DNA of 64,000 nt from Zygaena filipendulae. Its lineage: Eukaryota > Arthropoda > Insecta > Lepidoptera > Zygaenidae. Of this stretch, positions 52,641 to 63,945 are shown in pieces. The stretch spans positions 518,501 through 582,500 of the forward strand of contig OU015669.1 of NCBI GenBank assembly GCA_907165275.2. The letters run 5' to 3'. A program made the position numbers and the translations under genes. The notes below the pieces were generated by a model that saw only the letters and a program-made list of their open reading frames with translations, made no database searches and was not told the origin of the DNA. Each line of letters starts with the position of its first letter. The stretch's first letter is position 1.

Positions 52641-54253
52641 GTGACGGGGCGTGGGGAAGCACGAAGTTGGCGGGGGGCAGGGAGTTTCGCTTCATTATGT
52701 AGTATCTAATAGTATTCTTTCGTTGACTCGAACCATGGGCCAGTTTGCAGCGGTTCCTAGCCCACGGTCTATCCATACGATCGCAATACTTTGGATACCG
52801 TGCCCAAAGAAGTGTCACTTCAAGAACTGAATCTTTTAGTCGTATTTTAGAAAATTCTTGCGTTTTGTAATTAAGTTTAATTAAGTGTATTATGGGCACC
52901 TCTGTTATCTTTGTCGAGACGAAGATTTAAGTTTTAGCAGACAGGTTAGATGGTGAAAATGCCTCGGACAGAGCTAGAATGGACAATTCCTGAGCTAATG
53001 GGCATCCATGTGCCCAGCGATGAGCGAGAGTGTGCTAAGATGGATACTTTTGATAAAGTTGGGAAATTTGCACACTTATCTATCTATACTTATAATAAAA
53101 CTGTAGAGGTCAATTCTGTAGGTACATTGAATATACATATATTCAAAATTAATATTAGAGGATGAATGGTGATCGATACTGATTCCAAACATGCAATCAG
53201 TAAATTTTTTGTCTGTCTGTCTGTCTGTATGTGCACGCATGGGTCAAAAACTACTGAAGGGATTTTAACCAAACTTGGTACGATTGTAGTCCATACTCCT
53301 GGGCAGGTTATAGGCTATATAACATTACGCTAAGACACAAAGGAGCTGAGCAGTGACGACAAATTTGAGACAAGTCGGATGAAAATGCGCTTTCAAGCTC
53401 TTATCCTCGCATGTTTGCACAACCACGCAAAAACGGCTGAACGGATTTGGATGAAATTTGGCATGCACATTGTCAGGGGTGCAGAGAAGGACATAGGGTA
53501 CTTTTTTCCTGGAATTCCCATGGGCGCTCCGCTCCGCAATTACCGCGGGTGAAACCGTGGGGCACAGCTAGTTACGAATAAAATAAGAAAAGAAATGTAG
53601 CAATAGAGTTTATTTCGCTCGTTACACTCAGATCCCCTAACCTAGTCCCCGGGGTACTAAAAGTACCTACTCAAAATTCCACCATTATCCGGGGTATTAT
53701 AGAGAGCTCTATTTTTCCTTCTCCCCCGAGAGAAGATAAGGTACCTATTCTATAGCCATAAAAAAAACCAAATTGGATTAAGTTTTTTTTTTTTTTAAAT
53801 CGATAGATATTACCTACCAATATCAGAGTATTGAGAGCTGTCAGCGCACTCTCAAACATCAAGCGAGCGAAGCCGCAGACAATAGCTACTCTTTTATAAG
53901 TCTAACTGAATTTGTAATATTGTCATAATAGTTTGTTAAAAGTGTAAGTTATAAATAATTGATTAGGTATGTAACATGGCACGATACCGAATTCGGCGCA
54001 CGCAGAGTGATGCAATCTCACGGGTGGTGAAACCACCTTTCTACGTCTCTCGACGCTAAGTCTAACATAATTTCAAACAGTTCCAAGCTATCCTAAGGCC
54101 ACATAGACAAGTATACCACATTGTAAAATTTATACTTTTTGTAAAACGTCTGTATGACGCTGTAAGTTGCCGTTTTTGCAGCTGCAAAAACAACGGCAGC
54201 TTGGAGCTCCAAGCTCCAAATTCTACAAGCGAAAAACGAATATTGAATACATC
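52641..54253. other. Region between NPC2 paralogs, left part
   Basis: No gene. Holds a TGTC microsatellite near 53205-53226 and a Helitron at 53415-53571. Confidence 0.45.
53415..53571 (+). mobile_element. Helitron, 5' truncated
   Basis: CACGCAAAAACGGCTGAACG to GTGGGGCACAGCTAG before T. Confidence 0.7.
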
Positions 54254-54535
54254 AATTGTGGACTAATTTTTATTTTTTAGTCCGTCTTGTAGATTATTGA
54301 AAAATATTGGACACGTTATTTTTTCTTAATTTACGTAATCAAAAAATAACGGCGATATATTGAGTTGAAATTTCGCGTGACGTCACTATTCTGACAGTTT
54401 GTATGGCGGTTTTGCGGTTAGTGACGTCACGACCTCCTCATCCAAAGCAAAAAATACGTGTCTATTGTTTTTTTTATTTTCTAACTGACGGACTAATTAG
54501 AATTTTGATTTTCAAAAGTAGTCCACATCCCTATT
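54254..54535 (-). mobile_element. CRE-bearing MITE, copy 3
   Basis: ATTGTGGACTAATTTTTATT to GTAGTCCACATCCCTATT, with CGTGACGTCACTATT and GTGACGTCACGACC. It lacks about 40 bp near the second site. Confidence 0.8.
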
Positions 54536-54914
54536 CTAACAGAATTTTGAATAAAACTATCACTCTATATTTTGCTTAGTGTTCTAATCGATGCTTCACA
54601 ATAGATTAAGATTATTTTTAAGAATTTGTACATACCTAAATTGTGTAATAATTATAGAAGCAATAGAGTCATTAATGATACTCGTGCCTACTTATTACAT
54701 GTACCACGCAATTATATCTGTACCATACAATTTTTCCTGATATGTGGCACATGTAGATGTTAAATGTACTCCAAATGTACTGAATAATTTAGATCCTGAA
54801 AACATTAAATATCGTACTAATTCAATCACCTTATCAAGTGATTAGTGAATAATTAGTAAGAATATTATCATTTTATTTTATTTCGTAATCTTTACATCCA
54901 TTCTTATCCTTACT

Positions 54915-55085
54915 ATTATTAAAAATGCGAAAGTGAGTTTGTTTGTTGCGCTTTCACACCTCAACAACTCAATGGATATTCAGGAATTTTTGCACACACG
55001 TAGGTACACACAGGTACATAAAAGGACATAGGGTACTTTTTATCCCGAAATTCCTGTGGGAACTCCGAAATTACCGGGGGTAAGG
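54915..55085 (+). mobile_element. Helitron, 3' end degraded
   Basis: TACTATTATTAAAAATGCG start and TGTGGGAACTCCGAAATTAC; the hairpin and CTAG are lost. Confidence 0.55.
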
Positions 55086-55127
55086 AAGTGCAGCCGTAAG
55101 TGTTACACCCAAATGTTCATCACGTAG

Positions 55128-55222
55128 GTTCTACCTAAACGTTGACCCCGACGCGGGGCTCAAACCCCAACCGTTGCACGTTAGTTTAGTCAGACTCGCT
55201 AACCACTAAACCATAGATCCAA
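55128..55222 (-). mobile_element. tRNA-derived SINE head
   Basis: The minus strand has an A box (TGGTTTAGTGGTTAGCGAG) and a B box (GGGTTTGAGCCCCG) at tRNA spacing, but no acceptor stem pairing. Pol III-type SINE fragment rather than a tRNA gene. Confidence 0.55.
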
Positions 55223-55351
55223 GCGTTGTTATTTTAATAGTTTTCCAAAGGATCGTGAAAAAACAACGCGGGCGAAACCGCGAGCGAAAGCTAGTGTTAG
55301 CATATTTAAACCAATAATGACTGTAATTATGCATCACTTGTTGATAACACG

Positions 55352-58300
55352 ATGCGGACAGCGGTGGTGTTGTGCGTCCTCCTGGGCTTCTCTCAAGCCT
55401 TCCTCTCCACTAATGTGTTGCCATGTGAGTATACAAGTATAATTTATACACTGACTAGCTGTACCCCCGTTAATTCCGGAGATCCCGCAGGAATTCCGGG
55501 ATAAAAAGTACCCCATCACCTATGTCCTTTTCTGTACCTCTGACAACGTGAAGTGTGCAATAACTAATCAAATTTCACCCGCGTTAATTTCAGAGTTCCC
55601 GCGGGAATCCCGGGATAAAAAGTACCCTATGTGTTATTCTGATGTTTATGCTATATTATTGTAAAGTTTCATTAAAATCCATTCAGTAGTTTTTGCGTGA
55701 AACAGTAACAAACATCCATTCATAGGTACACCCACAGCCCATACCTACATTATACAAACTTTCATATTAGTAAAGATTATTTCGGTTGTTGAAGGATGAA
55801 AGCCGTACCGAACACACGCGTGTCACGTGAATTCTTCGTTATTTCAGTCACTTTCCAGCATTTATTTTGGACCCCGAGCTGAAAACTGGCTTTGAAGAGA
55901 GCCATGTTTTAACTTGGGGAACAATCTAACATTGTCATTGGCGTTTCGCCATAATGGGCATGTTGACTAATTTTTATTTTTTAGTCCGTCTTGTAGATTA
56001 TTAAAAAATATTGGACACGTATTTTTTATTTTTTTACGTAATCAAAAAATAACGGCGATATATTGAGTTGAAATTTCGCGTGACGTCACTATTCTGACAT
56101 TTTGTATGGCGGTTTTGCGGTTAGTGACGTCACGATCTCCTCATCCTAAACTTTAATGCGCTTTATCTCTGTATATTTTAATTTATTAAAAAAAGCAAAA
56201 AATACGTGTCTATTGTTTTTTTATTTTCTAACTGACGGACTAATTAGAATTTTGATTTTCAATAGTAGTCAACATCAGAAGTAGATGAAGAAATTTTTAT
56301 CACTAAGAAACGTTGTCATTGGCAAATTATAATTATAGACGCCATTATTAAAGAAGAAGGATTATTCCATCTGCACTCGGTTGAAAAGCCATAATAGTCC
56401 CACGGCAGAACTCTCGTCTTGTATTCAAAAAGCGGGCGTTCGACCTAGGGCTGCCAACCATACCGCGAGAAACGATGTGTCCCGAGCGTTCGATGTAAAA
56501 AATGTGACCACTTTTATTTGTACTATTTGGCACAGTTATTATTTTAAGTTTTCCATTAGTTTTATTACATTAGTCCTCAGTGGCGAAGGGTGAAATATTG
56601 AGAGGGGGAAGCCGGAAATCTACTTTAATTTCAACTTATTAAACTACTAGGTTCCCCGCGGTTTCACCCGCTATAAGTTCGGAGTTCCCGCGGGAATTCC
56701 AGTAAAAAATAATTAGTTAATAATAATTAGTAATTCCCTGTACCCCTGACAATTTTTTCAATTATGGTAGAGAGAGTTGTAGCGTCTGAAGGGAAGCCGG
56801 TGGGAATTGGCTTCTATGGTACCTTCGCCACTGTTAGTCCTACTAATATTATAAACGTGAAAGTTTGTAAGAATGTATGGGTGTGATGGATGGATGTTTG
56901 TTACTCTTTCACGCAAAAACTCCTGGATGGATTTCAATGAAACTTTACAATAATATAGCTTATACATCAGATTAACACATAGGGTACTTTGTATCCCGGA
57001 ATTCCCGCGAGAACTCTGAAATTAACGCGGGTGAAACGTTTTTTTTATCTTTTTAATTTATTTACTCAGAAAAAAGTAGAAATTTTTAAGAAGGTCAGAC
57101 ACAAAAACCCAGCAGCAAAAACCGCGGGGCACAACTAGTATATACTATATTAAATTATATAACTGACGAAATACATAGATAGTGGATTTTGCTAAGATAA
57201 TAGGCAACATTATACCATAATTAAATATCTATTTTGGAAGTGAGAATGCAAATTAACACCGAGTGTACCTATTCATATTACTAATGAGGCGGTCGATGTC
57301 TTGTTGGTCGTTCTAGAATCTCAACTAACATTATAAATGCGAAGTTCGTTTGTTTGTTATGATTTCACGCCCCAACTTATTACTTAGTATGAAGACCAAT
57401 AAAACAAGAGGTTTCAACGAGTGATTTTCGTACACAACATGCAGCACAAAAATATTCATTAACGTAACGAAATGTTCTCACTAAACGCTATTTTCTCTGT
57501 GTGGGAAATATTGTAAGGGTTGACATTTCAGGTGACCCCGGCATGGGCGACTTGCCCATCAACGTGCACGTCGCCAACTGTGAGAATCCACCCTGCCACT
57601 TTCCCCAGCTGGAGGATGCGATCATAACTGTTATTTTCAGAGCTCGTAAGTTATCGTTGGAAGTGCTTAATTTATTCAAGGGTATATTATGACTTATAAG
57701 TGGATAGAAACGATTTTCTCTCGCAGTCAGTTCAAGGAAAGAGCAGATAAATGATAATTTGAAACAGGAAGTACAACGGATTTGGTAAGGCGCCAGCGCT
57801 GCAGCATGCCAGCTTGTCCGACACTAAGTAAGGAGATTCGCGTGCGACAGCTATGTATATTACGTAGTTGTAAGCCATGTACATGTGTCCCGTCCCTATT
57901 CCAGGTCGGCAACGCCCCTGCATGCCCTACGGTGTTGCAGATGTCTATGGGTGGCGGTAATCACTTACCATCAGGTGTACCACTTGCCCGTTTGCCCCCT
58001 ATGACATAAAAAAAAAGAAAATTTCAAACTCGAAATCTCAAAACTACTTAAAAAGTTCATTTAAATCAAAACTGAAACTCTATTGTTAACCCTTCCAGCA
58101 TACTTCATGAGTCGCATGGAGACTCTAGCTCGAGCGACCGTACCCTTCCTGCCGGTGCCTATCGACTATCCCCTGGGCGAGCACGCCAACACCTGCGCAT
58201 TCCTGGAGAACTCCTACTGCCCGATCATCAAGGGCGAGGTGTTGGTGTACAGGCTGATCTTCTATTTGGAATCATTTTTCCCACAGGTAAATTATTGTGG

Positions 58301-59442
58301 TAAAATAAAAAGTTCCCCTACAAGGTGTTGACTTGGCGATGGTCGCAAGACGCCATTGAATGCAGGAATCACAAGACCGGTCGATGCGGCGATCCAGATC
58401 CATGGGGAGGCATATCCAGCAGTGGACGTCTTTCGGCTCAACCAATGATAATGATAATGCCATTATTGTGTAGCGTAGTCAAGTTTAATAATATTATGGA
58501 ATAGTTTGCCCATCTGATACAGAATCAATAAAGAGATCCATAGGAGAGTAAAAATAAATGGCAAAGCTGAAAGGATTGAAATTTTTTAACGAGTAATAGA
58601 CGAAGCATTTCTCATAGAGCTGATGGCCACTGAAGTAGAAAAACTGTTGAGCGATTATCGCATAACAGTTGGCGTGGTGTGACCGAAGGTGGACTAACGA
58701 GTTGGTAAAGATTGCAACGTCTAGCTATGTGAGGGTACTATACCACGGATTTTAAGTTATTTTAATTAATTTTACATTGCAATGGGCATGTTGACTAATT
58801 TTTATTTTTAGTCCGTCTTGTAGATTATTAAAAAATATTGGACACGTATTTTTTCTTTTTTTTACGTAATCAAAAAATAACGGCGATATATTGAGTTGAA
58901 ATTTCGCGTGACGTCACTATTCTGACAGTTTGTATGGCTGTTTTGCGGTTAGTGACGTCACGACCTCTTCATCCTAAACTTTAATGCGCTTTATCTCTGT
59001 ATATTTTAATTTATTAAAAAAAGCAAACAATACGTCTCTATTGTTTTTTTATTTTCTAACTGACGGACTAATTAGAATTTTGATTTTCAATAGTAGTCAA
59101 CATCCCTATTAATGTCATATCTACCACTATCCTATCTAACTTGCTAATAGATGATCGCAGTTTTATGTCGAGTCCGACTTATTCTATCCAGTTCTATTGA
59201 CAGTTCTACCGGTAAAGCTACTTGATGAAGCTACGTGAAATTGTTCTACTGTAATTTGGGGTCGAACAGACGGGAATAAAAACATAAACACAGGTTGAAA
59301 ACGTCTGTTTGTATTTCAGGGTTCAACAGCATCTGTTGACTTCCGCATCGTAGACCAGGACAGAAACACGTTGGTCTGCTTCCGAGCAGCGGTTCTCATC
59401 ACAGGGCCGTTAGAAACATCAGGAAACATTACAGTTGTTTAA
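55352..59442 (+). CDS. NPC2-like secreted lipid-binding protein, paralog B
   Basis: Tandem duplicate of paralog A. Exons 55352..55424, 57532..57645, 58099..58286, 59320..59442, phases 1, 1, 0, giving 165 aa. Exon 2 is 114 bp in both genes. The signal peptide is MRTAVVLCVLLGFSQA. The six ML-family cysteines lie in VLPC, VANC, NPPC, NTC, NSYC and LVC. Paralog-shared phrases include STNVLPCD (A: TTNVLPCD), LPINVHV, TLARA, IDYPLGEHA, CPIIKGEVLVY and SVDFRIVD. The C-terminus is diverged (AAVLITGPLETSGNITVV). A potential N-glycosylation site is NIT. Introns are larger than in A because of MITE and LINE insertions. Confidence 0.93.
55455..55775 (-). mobile_element. Helitron with duplicated module (NPC2-B intron 1)
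   Basis: CTAGCTGTACCCCCG at the left, two GGGATAAAAAGTACCC modules, and a 5' side near CTTTCATATTAGTAAAGA. It starts about 30 bp after the intron-1 donor. Confidence 0.65.
55785..56365 (-). repeat. Dispersed repeat split by a CRE-MITE
   Basis: 55785-55952 and 56277-56365 together match 23243-23512 in inverted orientation. The interruption is exactly the MITE at 55953-56276. Confidence 0.75.
55953..56276 (-). mobile_element. CRE-bearing MITE, copy 4 (nested)
   Basis: AATGGGCATGTTGACTAATT to AATAGTAGTCAACATC, with GTGACGTCACTATT and GTGACGTCACGATC. It lies inside an older repeat in NPC2-B intron 1; its right end lacks the CCCTATT seen in other copies. Confidence 0.85.
56838..57139 (+). mobile_element. 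Helitron carrying an 83-bp insertion
   Basis: TCCTACTAATATTATAAACG start, CGCGGGGCACAACTAG end before T. Unrelated T-rich then A-rich DNA (about 57037-57119) splits the GTGAAAC|CGCGG hairpin. Confidence 0.7.
57895..58018 (+). mobile_element. LINE 3' end with A tail
   Basis: GTCGGCAACGCCCCTGCATG, GGTGGCGGTAATCACTTACC, CATCAGGTGTACCACTTGCC, then ATGACATAAAAAAAAA. This is a common lepidopteran non-LTR retrotransposon 3' end. It lies in NPC2-B intron 2, about 80 bp before exon 3. Confidence 0.65.
58340..58460 (+). mobile_element. LINE 3' fragment with ATGATA tail
   Basis: CCATGGGGAGGCATATCCAG, CAGTGGACGTCTTTCGGC, then AATGATAATGATAATG. Related to the inverted fragment at 13295-13480. It lies in NPC2-B intron 3. 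Confidence 0.6.
58781..59110 (-). mobile_element. CRE-bearing MITE, copy 5
   Basis: AATGGGCATGTTGACTAATT to GTAGTCAACATCCCTATT, with two intact TGACGTCA octamers. It lies in NPC2-B intron 3 and is the least damaged copy. Confidence 0.87.
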
Positions 59443-59633
59443 GTGTAATTGATTTTAACTCATCAACTTAATAATACCAATGTATATTGTATAGGGAAGG
59501 AACCACTTAATTTAAGCCCAAATGTGTTAGAGAAAAGATTTTTTATTTCTTGAGCAAACGCAATTATAGCGTTTTAAAGTACAAGACTTACAATGTATGA
59601 TCCATAAACATCTTCTTTTAAGGGTCAACTTTA

Positions 59634-59639
59634 AATAAA
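59634..59639 (+). terminator. Poly(A) signal of NPC2-B
   Basis: AATAAA about 190 bp after the stop codon, followed by a TTTTGTCTTTG stretch. Confidence 0.55.
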
Positions 59640-59812
59640 ATTTTGTCTTTGTAACCAGTAACCATCTTGTCTTGCAGTATGGATAGGCGAATTCTTATCT
59701 CCACGACGGGATTGCGGAGTTCCTCACGTTTCCTTTGACCTTCAGTAGATCACCTCTCTGTCCTGTAGCAAATCTGCCGACACTGCGGATATTAATCCCT
59801 ATTCCCTACTAT

Positions 59813-60012
59813 TCCTATTAATATTATAAAGGCGAAAGTTTCTGACTGTCTGTCTGTCTGTTGCGCTTTCACCCCTTAACGGATCAACCGATCATCATGA
59901 AGTTTTGCACATACACTGTCAGGAGTACAGAGAAGAGCATAGAGTACTTTTTGTCCCGGAATTCCCGTAGGAACTCCGAAATTAATGCGGCTGGAACCAC
60001 GGGAATAGCTAG
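59813..60012 (+). mobile_element. Non-autonomous Helitron
   Basis: TCCTATTAATATTATAAAGG start after T, GGGAATAGCTAG end before T. The hairpin is eroded. Confidence 0.7.
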
Positions 60013-61289
60013 TGTTTTAATAATTTTTTAAAAGTTTTTCTATTTCTCTACTAGCAAAATGCAATTGCATTGTAACAAGAACAGCTTCGTACAACATATT
60101 TTTCATGTTTTACTTTCATGTGTTTAGTAGTTGAGGAAGCTTCTATAACTAATACATTGAATCAATAAAATGGTCAACTTGAGACGTCATTAATTGATTA
60201 TGCTGGAAAGGAATCCTTAATATTTTACACACTTCACGAACAGTTTAGGCAGGCAGTAAAATGAATAAAACCTCAGTAAATTATAGTTTTAAAGCTCATT
60301 ATTGTATGTTTACAACATGCGTCAAATATAGTAATAATTTCGTATCGATTTAAAATGGAACAATAGGTTATGCGAGTATCGAAGCGTCGGCCGACGAGTT
60401 GTGATGGTGCATACATTACAGTGTCACCGGCGGGACGCCGCAGGAAGTGTCCCGAGTACCCAGTCGACGCGTGGTCACGGTTCATCAGTATGCGTAGGGG
60501 TGACGTTCGGAAATCGTATTTAATATTATTATGTTTCCTGCGGTTTATTTTCTCGATTTTTTGTTTGTGTCAGAATGAAAGTTCAAATTCAAATTTAAAT
60601 TTACTTTATGACCTCAAAATAAACACAAAAAAATTAGATTTAATATCTAGAATAAAAAGAAAGGACACAGCAAACGGCGGCCTTACTACTAGTTGCAAGC
60701 TTTTCATGGCAACCTTAAAGTGACAGAGAGCTTTAGATAGAAACGAGAAGCGGTATTACCTACCTACCTAGGTAAGCCTAGGTATTTTATAATCCAAAAC
60801 TTATGAGACTTTATGACAAAGAATTATAAAATATTGCGTGCCCACGTGATATAGTTTTCGATGTGTTAACGATTACAGAATGTCAAGATGGCTAAGGGGC
60901 AGGTCGCAGGCATTTTGTCGTGACATGACGATAACTTGCTTAGTTTTCTGTGTGTAAGAGGGGTACATAGTAACTACAAGCAGTGCCAACCCTAACTACA
61001 TAAAGGCGACGACACACACGCACGACGGGCGATGCGTAAATGCATTAGGATTATAAAACTGCGCACGCGCATTGCGTTCTAGTGTCACTGTCACGGAGAC
61101 GTGACGCCGCTCCCGCGCTCTATCCGTAATGCTTTCTCTATTATTGTGTCATTATCTTTTACTAGCTGTATGGAAATATAATATGTATTTGCCGTGTGGC
61201 AGCGGCATATAAAAAAAAGGTAATTTCATATTTTTGGTGTAAAAAAAAATTTAACTATCTTCTATAACAATATCTTTATAAATGTATAT
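60013..61289. other. Intergenic DNA with a CpG-rich open patch
   Basis: A 117-codon ORF at 60370-60723 (+) begins MRVSKRRPTSCDGAYITVSP and turns hydrophobic then Lys/Asn-rich; the GC-rich part (60370-60500) is also open on the other strand. No family is recognised. A second GC-rich stretch is at 61015-61125. Either may be a promoter or a first exon of a gene right of the window. Confidence 0.3.
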
Positions 61290-61479
61290 TAAAATGAATT
61301 GCTGTTCGTCTCTCTCGCTAAAACTCGAAAATAGCTGGATCGATTTGGCTAATTTTGATCTTGTGGAATTCTGATATTTGTGGAAGTTCAGGGAAGGTTT
61401 AAGAAGTAAATTAGGCTACTTTGGAGTTACTGCGGAAATTCCGAAACTCACGCGGGTGAAACCGCGGGGCACAGCTAGT
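61290..61479 (+). mobile_element. Helitron, ACTCACGCGGGTG subfamily
   Basis: GGATCGATTTGGCTAATTTT to CGCGGGGCACAGCTAG before T. A second fragment follows at about 61555-61620. Confidence 0.65.
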
Positions 61480-62258
61480 CTGTAATAATAATATTTCTCC
61501 GCAAAATCACTCTCTAATGTCATACAATTAAACAGTGCTCCTGTGTGACATATATGGTACTTTTCATCCCGGAATTCTCGCGGGAACTCCGAAAATAACG
61601 CGACTGAAACCGTGGGCGATAGCGTACAAATACAAGTAGGTAATTCAACAAATGGGCACTCAAGTGATGGATGGTTAAAATGACTGTAGTCGAAGAGCTA
61701 TTAGGTGAATGCAGAGCTAGATTGGCAGAACGAACAAAGTCCAATGGTCCTGCGTCACCGAGTGCATGTGGTCAATTAAGGCCCTCGCAGAGTTAAACTA
61801 GGGCCACTTGCTTCAAAATCATATATCTTCTAAGATAGGTCCTATTTTGTCTAAAAAGAAATCGATATTAACCTATAGAATTTCTATAAAAAAGAGAAAA
61901 TACAAATTTTGGATGATAATTCTACCGCATTTAGACTTGATATGAAAAAGTGCCAAAAACGATCACTATTGGCGGCTTTTAATTATTGAACTCGAATTAA
62001 ACTGCAATATTGCATAAATATTCTCAAAAAATATGTAGTAATTACATATTTATCCTATTTTATTTACATAATTATTCTACTATCGATATCAGTTTGTATG
62101 AAACGAGTCGATGTTTCGCGGTTTCACTCTCGTTAATTTCGGAGTTCCTGAGTGAATTCATGGATAAAAAATATCAACACCCAGTAACACTATATAAGTG
62201 AACGAATTTGTAAAATAATTTAAAGTAAATATACTTATATATAAAAAAATATCAAATC

Positions 62259-62499
62259 GGGCTATGTAACTTCTATTTCTATCATTTTTCGGTTGCAATC
62301 AAAAACATGGCGGTGCATGGTGTTGCGATTCGAATATTATGCACCTTTTGAATACCTACAATAACAAGCAATCAACCAAAATGAACATCCTTCAAAAGTT
62401 TAAGTTGTCTAAACATGATTAAATAATCACAAAATCGCTATTTTTCCGATTGAAACTGAAATATTATGATAGCAACAAAAGTTACATAATTGCCCTGCT
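62259..62499 (+). mobile_element. TIR MITE, left member of an inverted pair
   Basis: GGGCTATGTAACTTCTATTT at the left and, inverted, AAGTTACATAATTGCCCTGC at the right. About 240 bp. Confidence 0.75.
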
Positions 62500-62874
62500 T
62501 TTTTTCTTTAGCATCTTAGAAGAATTGTATTTTATAGCGGATAGATATAAAGGCCTTAAGTGGGATCGCTATGACTTCAACGGTTGCGATGACACAGCGC
62601 GTTCGACGCGTCTAGATCCACTTAGCGTTGGGTCGGTACTGGCACTTAACTTTTCCATTAATCTACCATATCTGCCACTCAGCAGTCGACTATCAACTGG
62701 TGATCAAAGCGAATATAATCACTGCTGGTAATCGTAAACTGGACCGCACGCGCTGATACGATAGAATACATAATACTAGTTGTTTCCCGCGGTTTTATCC
62801 TTCATTTCACTGGCAATTTCAATGTTCACGCAGGAATTACGGGATATAAAGTAAGCTGTCTTTTTGTGCATCCC

Positions 62875-63107
62875 AGCAGGGCAATTATGTAACTTTTGTT
62901 GCTATCATATTTCAGTTTCAATCAGAAAAATAGCGATTTTGTGATTAATTAATCATGTTTAGACAGCTTTTACTTTTAAAGTATGTTTATTTTGGTTGAT
63001 TGCTAGATATTGTAGGTGTCAAAACGTGCATATTGTGATCGCAAAACCGCCATGATTTTGATTGCAACAGAAAATGATAGAAACAAAAGTAACATATGTA
63101 ATAGCCC
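62875..63107 (-). mobile_element. TIR MITE, right member of an inverted pair
   Basis: AGCAGGGCAATTATGTAACT to AACATATGTAATAGCCCC; it is the inverse of 62259-62499 over its full length (TAATCATGTTTAGACAG, GTTTATTTTGGTTGATTG). Confidence 0.75.
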
Positions 63108-63645
63108 CTCTGACAATGTGTGTCCAAGATTTTTTTTTTTTTTTTTATAATCCATGATGATCGGTTGTATACAACCCTTATCTACAACTAATATTGTAAA
63201 GAGGTTATGTTTGAGAGTTTGTAAGCTTTTAGGGGGTATACTCTCTGGATCTACTTAAGCAATTTTGAAAATTCTTAACAAGTAGTTTTAAAACGATCAA
63301 AATCGATAAAAACAAAAAAGATTAGATCTTTTTTCGCCCGAGCTCTTCAAACTGCGACCGACAAACACAGCTACTTTGTTTTTAATTGAAGTTATTTTGT
63401 AAAAAAAATAGAGAAACAGCTAGCACATAGGGAAAATAGAATAGCGACTTCCAAATGTGTAACATTATTAGGTATTATTTAAAAACACAGAAGTTACAAA
63501 CAAGCAATCGAGTACCTAATAACATCTCCAAGTAGCGGCGTTGCTTTTGTGTTTGTGACGTCATCCCCCCAGTCGCCAAGTCGAGGTCACATCACTGGGA
63601 TCGATGTAAATAAACAATAAACATTGTAATTATTATATTACACAA

Positions 63646-63945
63646 CTAGCTTTTGCCCGCGACTTGGTCCGCGTGGAGTTCGGTTATATCGTAGCGTAAC
63701 GTAGTAGGGGTTGAATTTTCAAAAACCCTAGGACACGTCATTGTTTATTTCTAACCTAAAAACAAAGTTTCAGGCATCTAGCTCTAAAAATGACGGACTT
63801 CCATACAACATTATAACCTTTCTTTTTCACCCCCTTAGGGGACGAATTTTCAAAAATCCTTTCTTAGCGGATGCCTACGTCATTATAACTATCTGTGTGT
63901 CAAATTTCAGAGAAATCCGTTCCGTAGTTTCGGCTGTGCGTTGAT
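63646..63945 (-). mobile_element. Dispersed repeat (CTAGCTTTTGCCCGCGACTT)
   Basis: CTAGCTTTTGCCCGCGACTT, CACCCCCTTAGGGGACGAAT, CAAATTTCAGAGAAATCCGT and TAGTTTCGGCTGTGCGTTGA appear in order, typical of a repeat widespread in Lepidoptera. The CTAG at one end suggests another Helitron-type family. The 67-aa ORF inside it is not a gene. Confidence 0.6.

Noticed and set aside
62450..62731. 93-aa ORF between the inverted MITEs
   Set aside because: It begins inside the MITE arm and has no recognised domain or conserved start.
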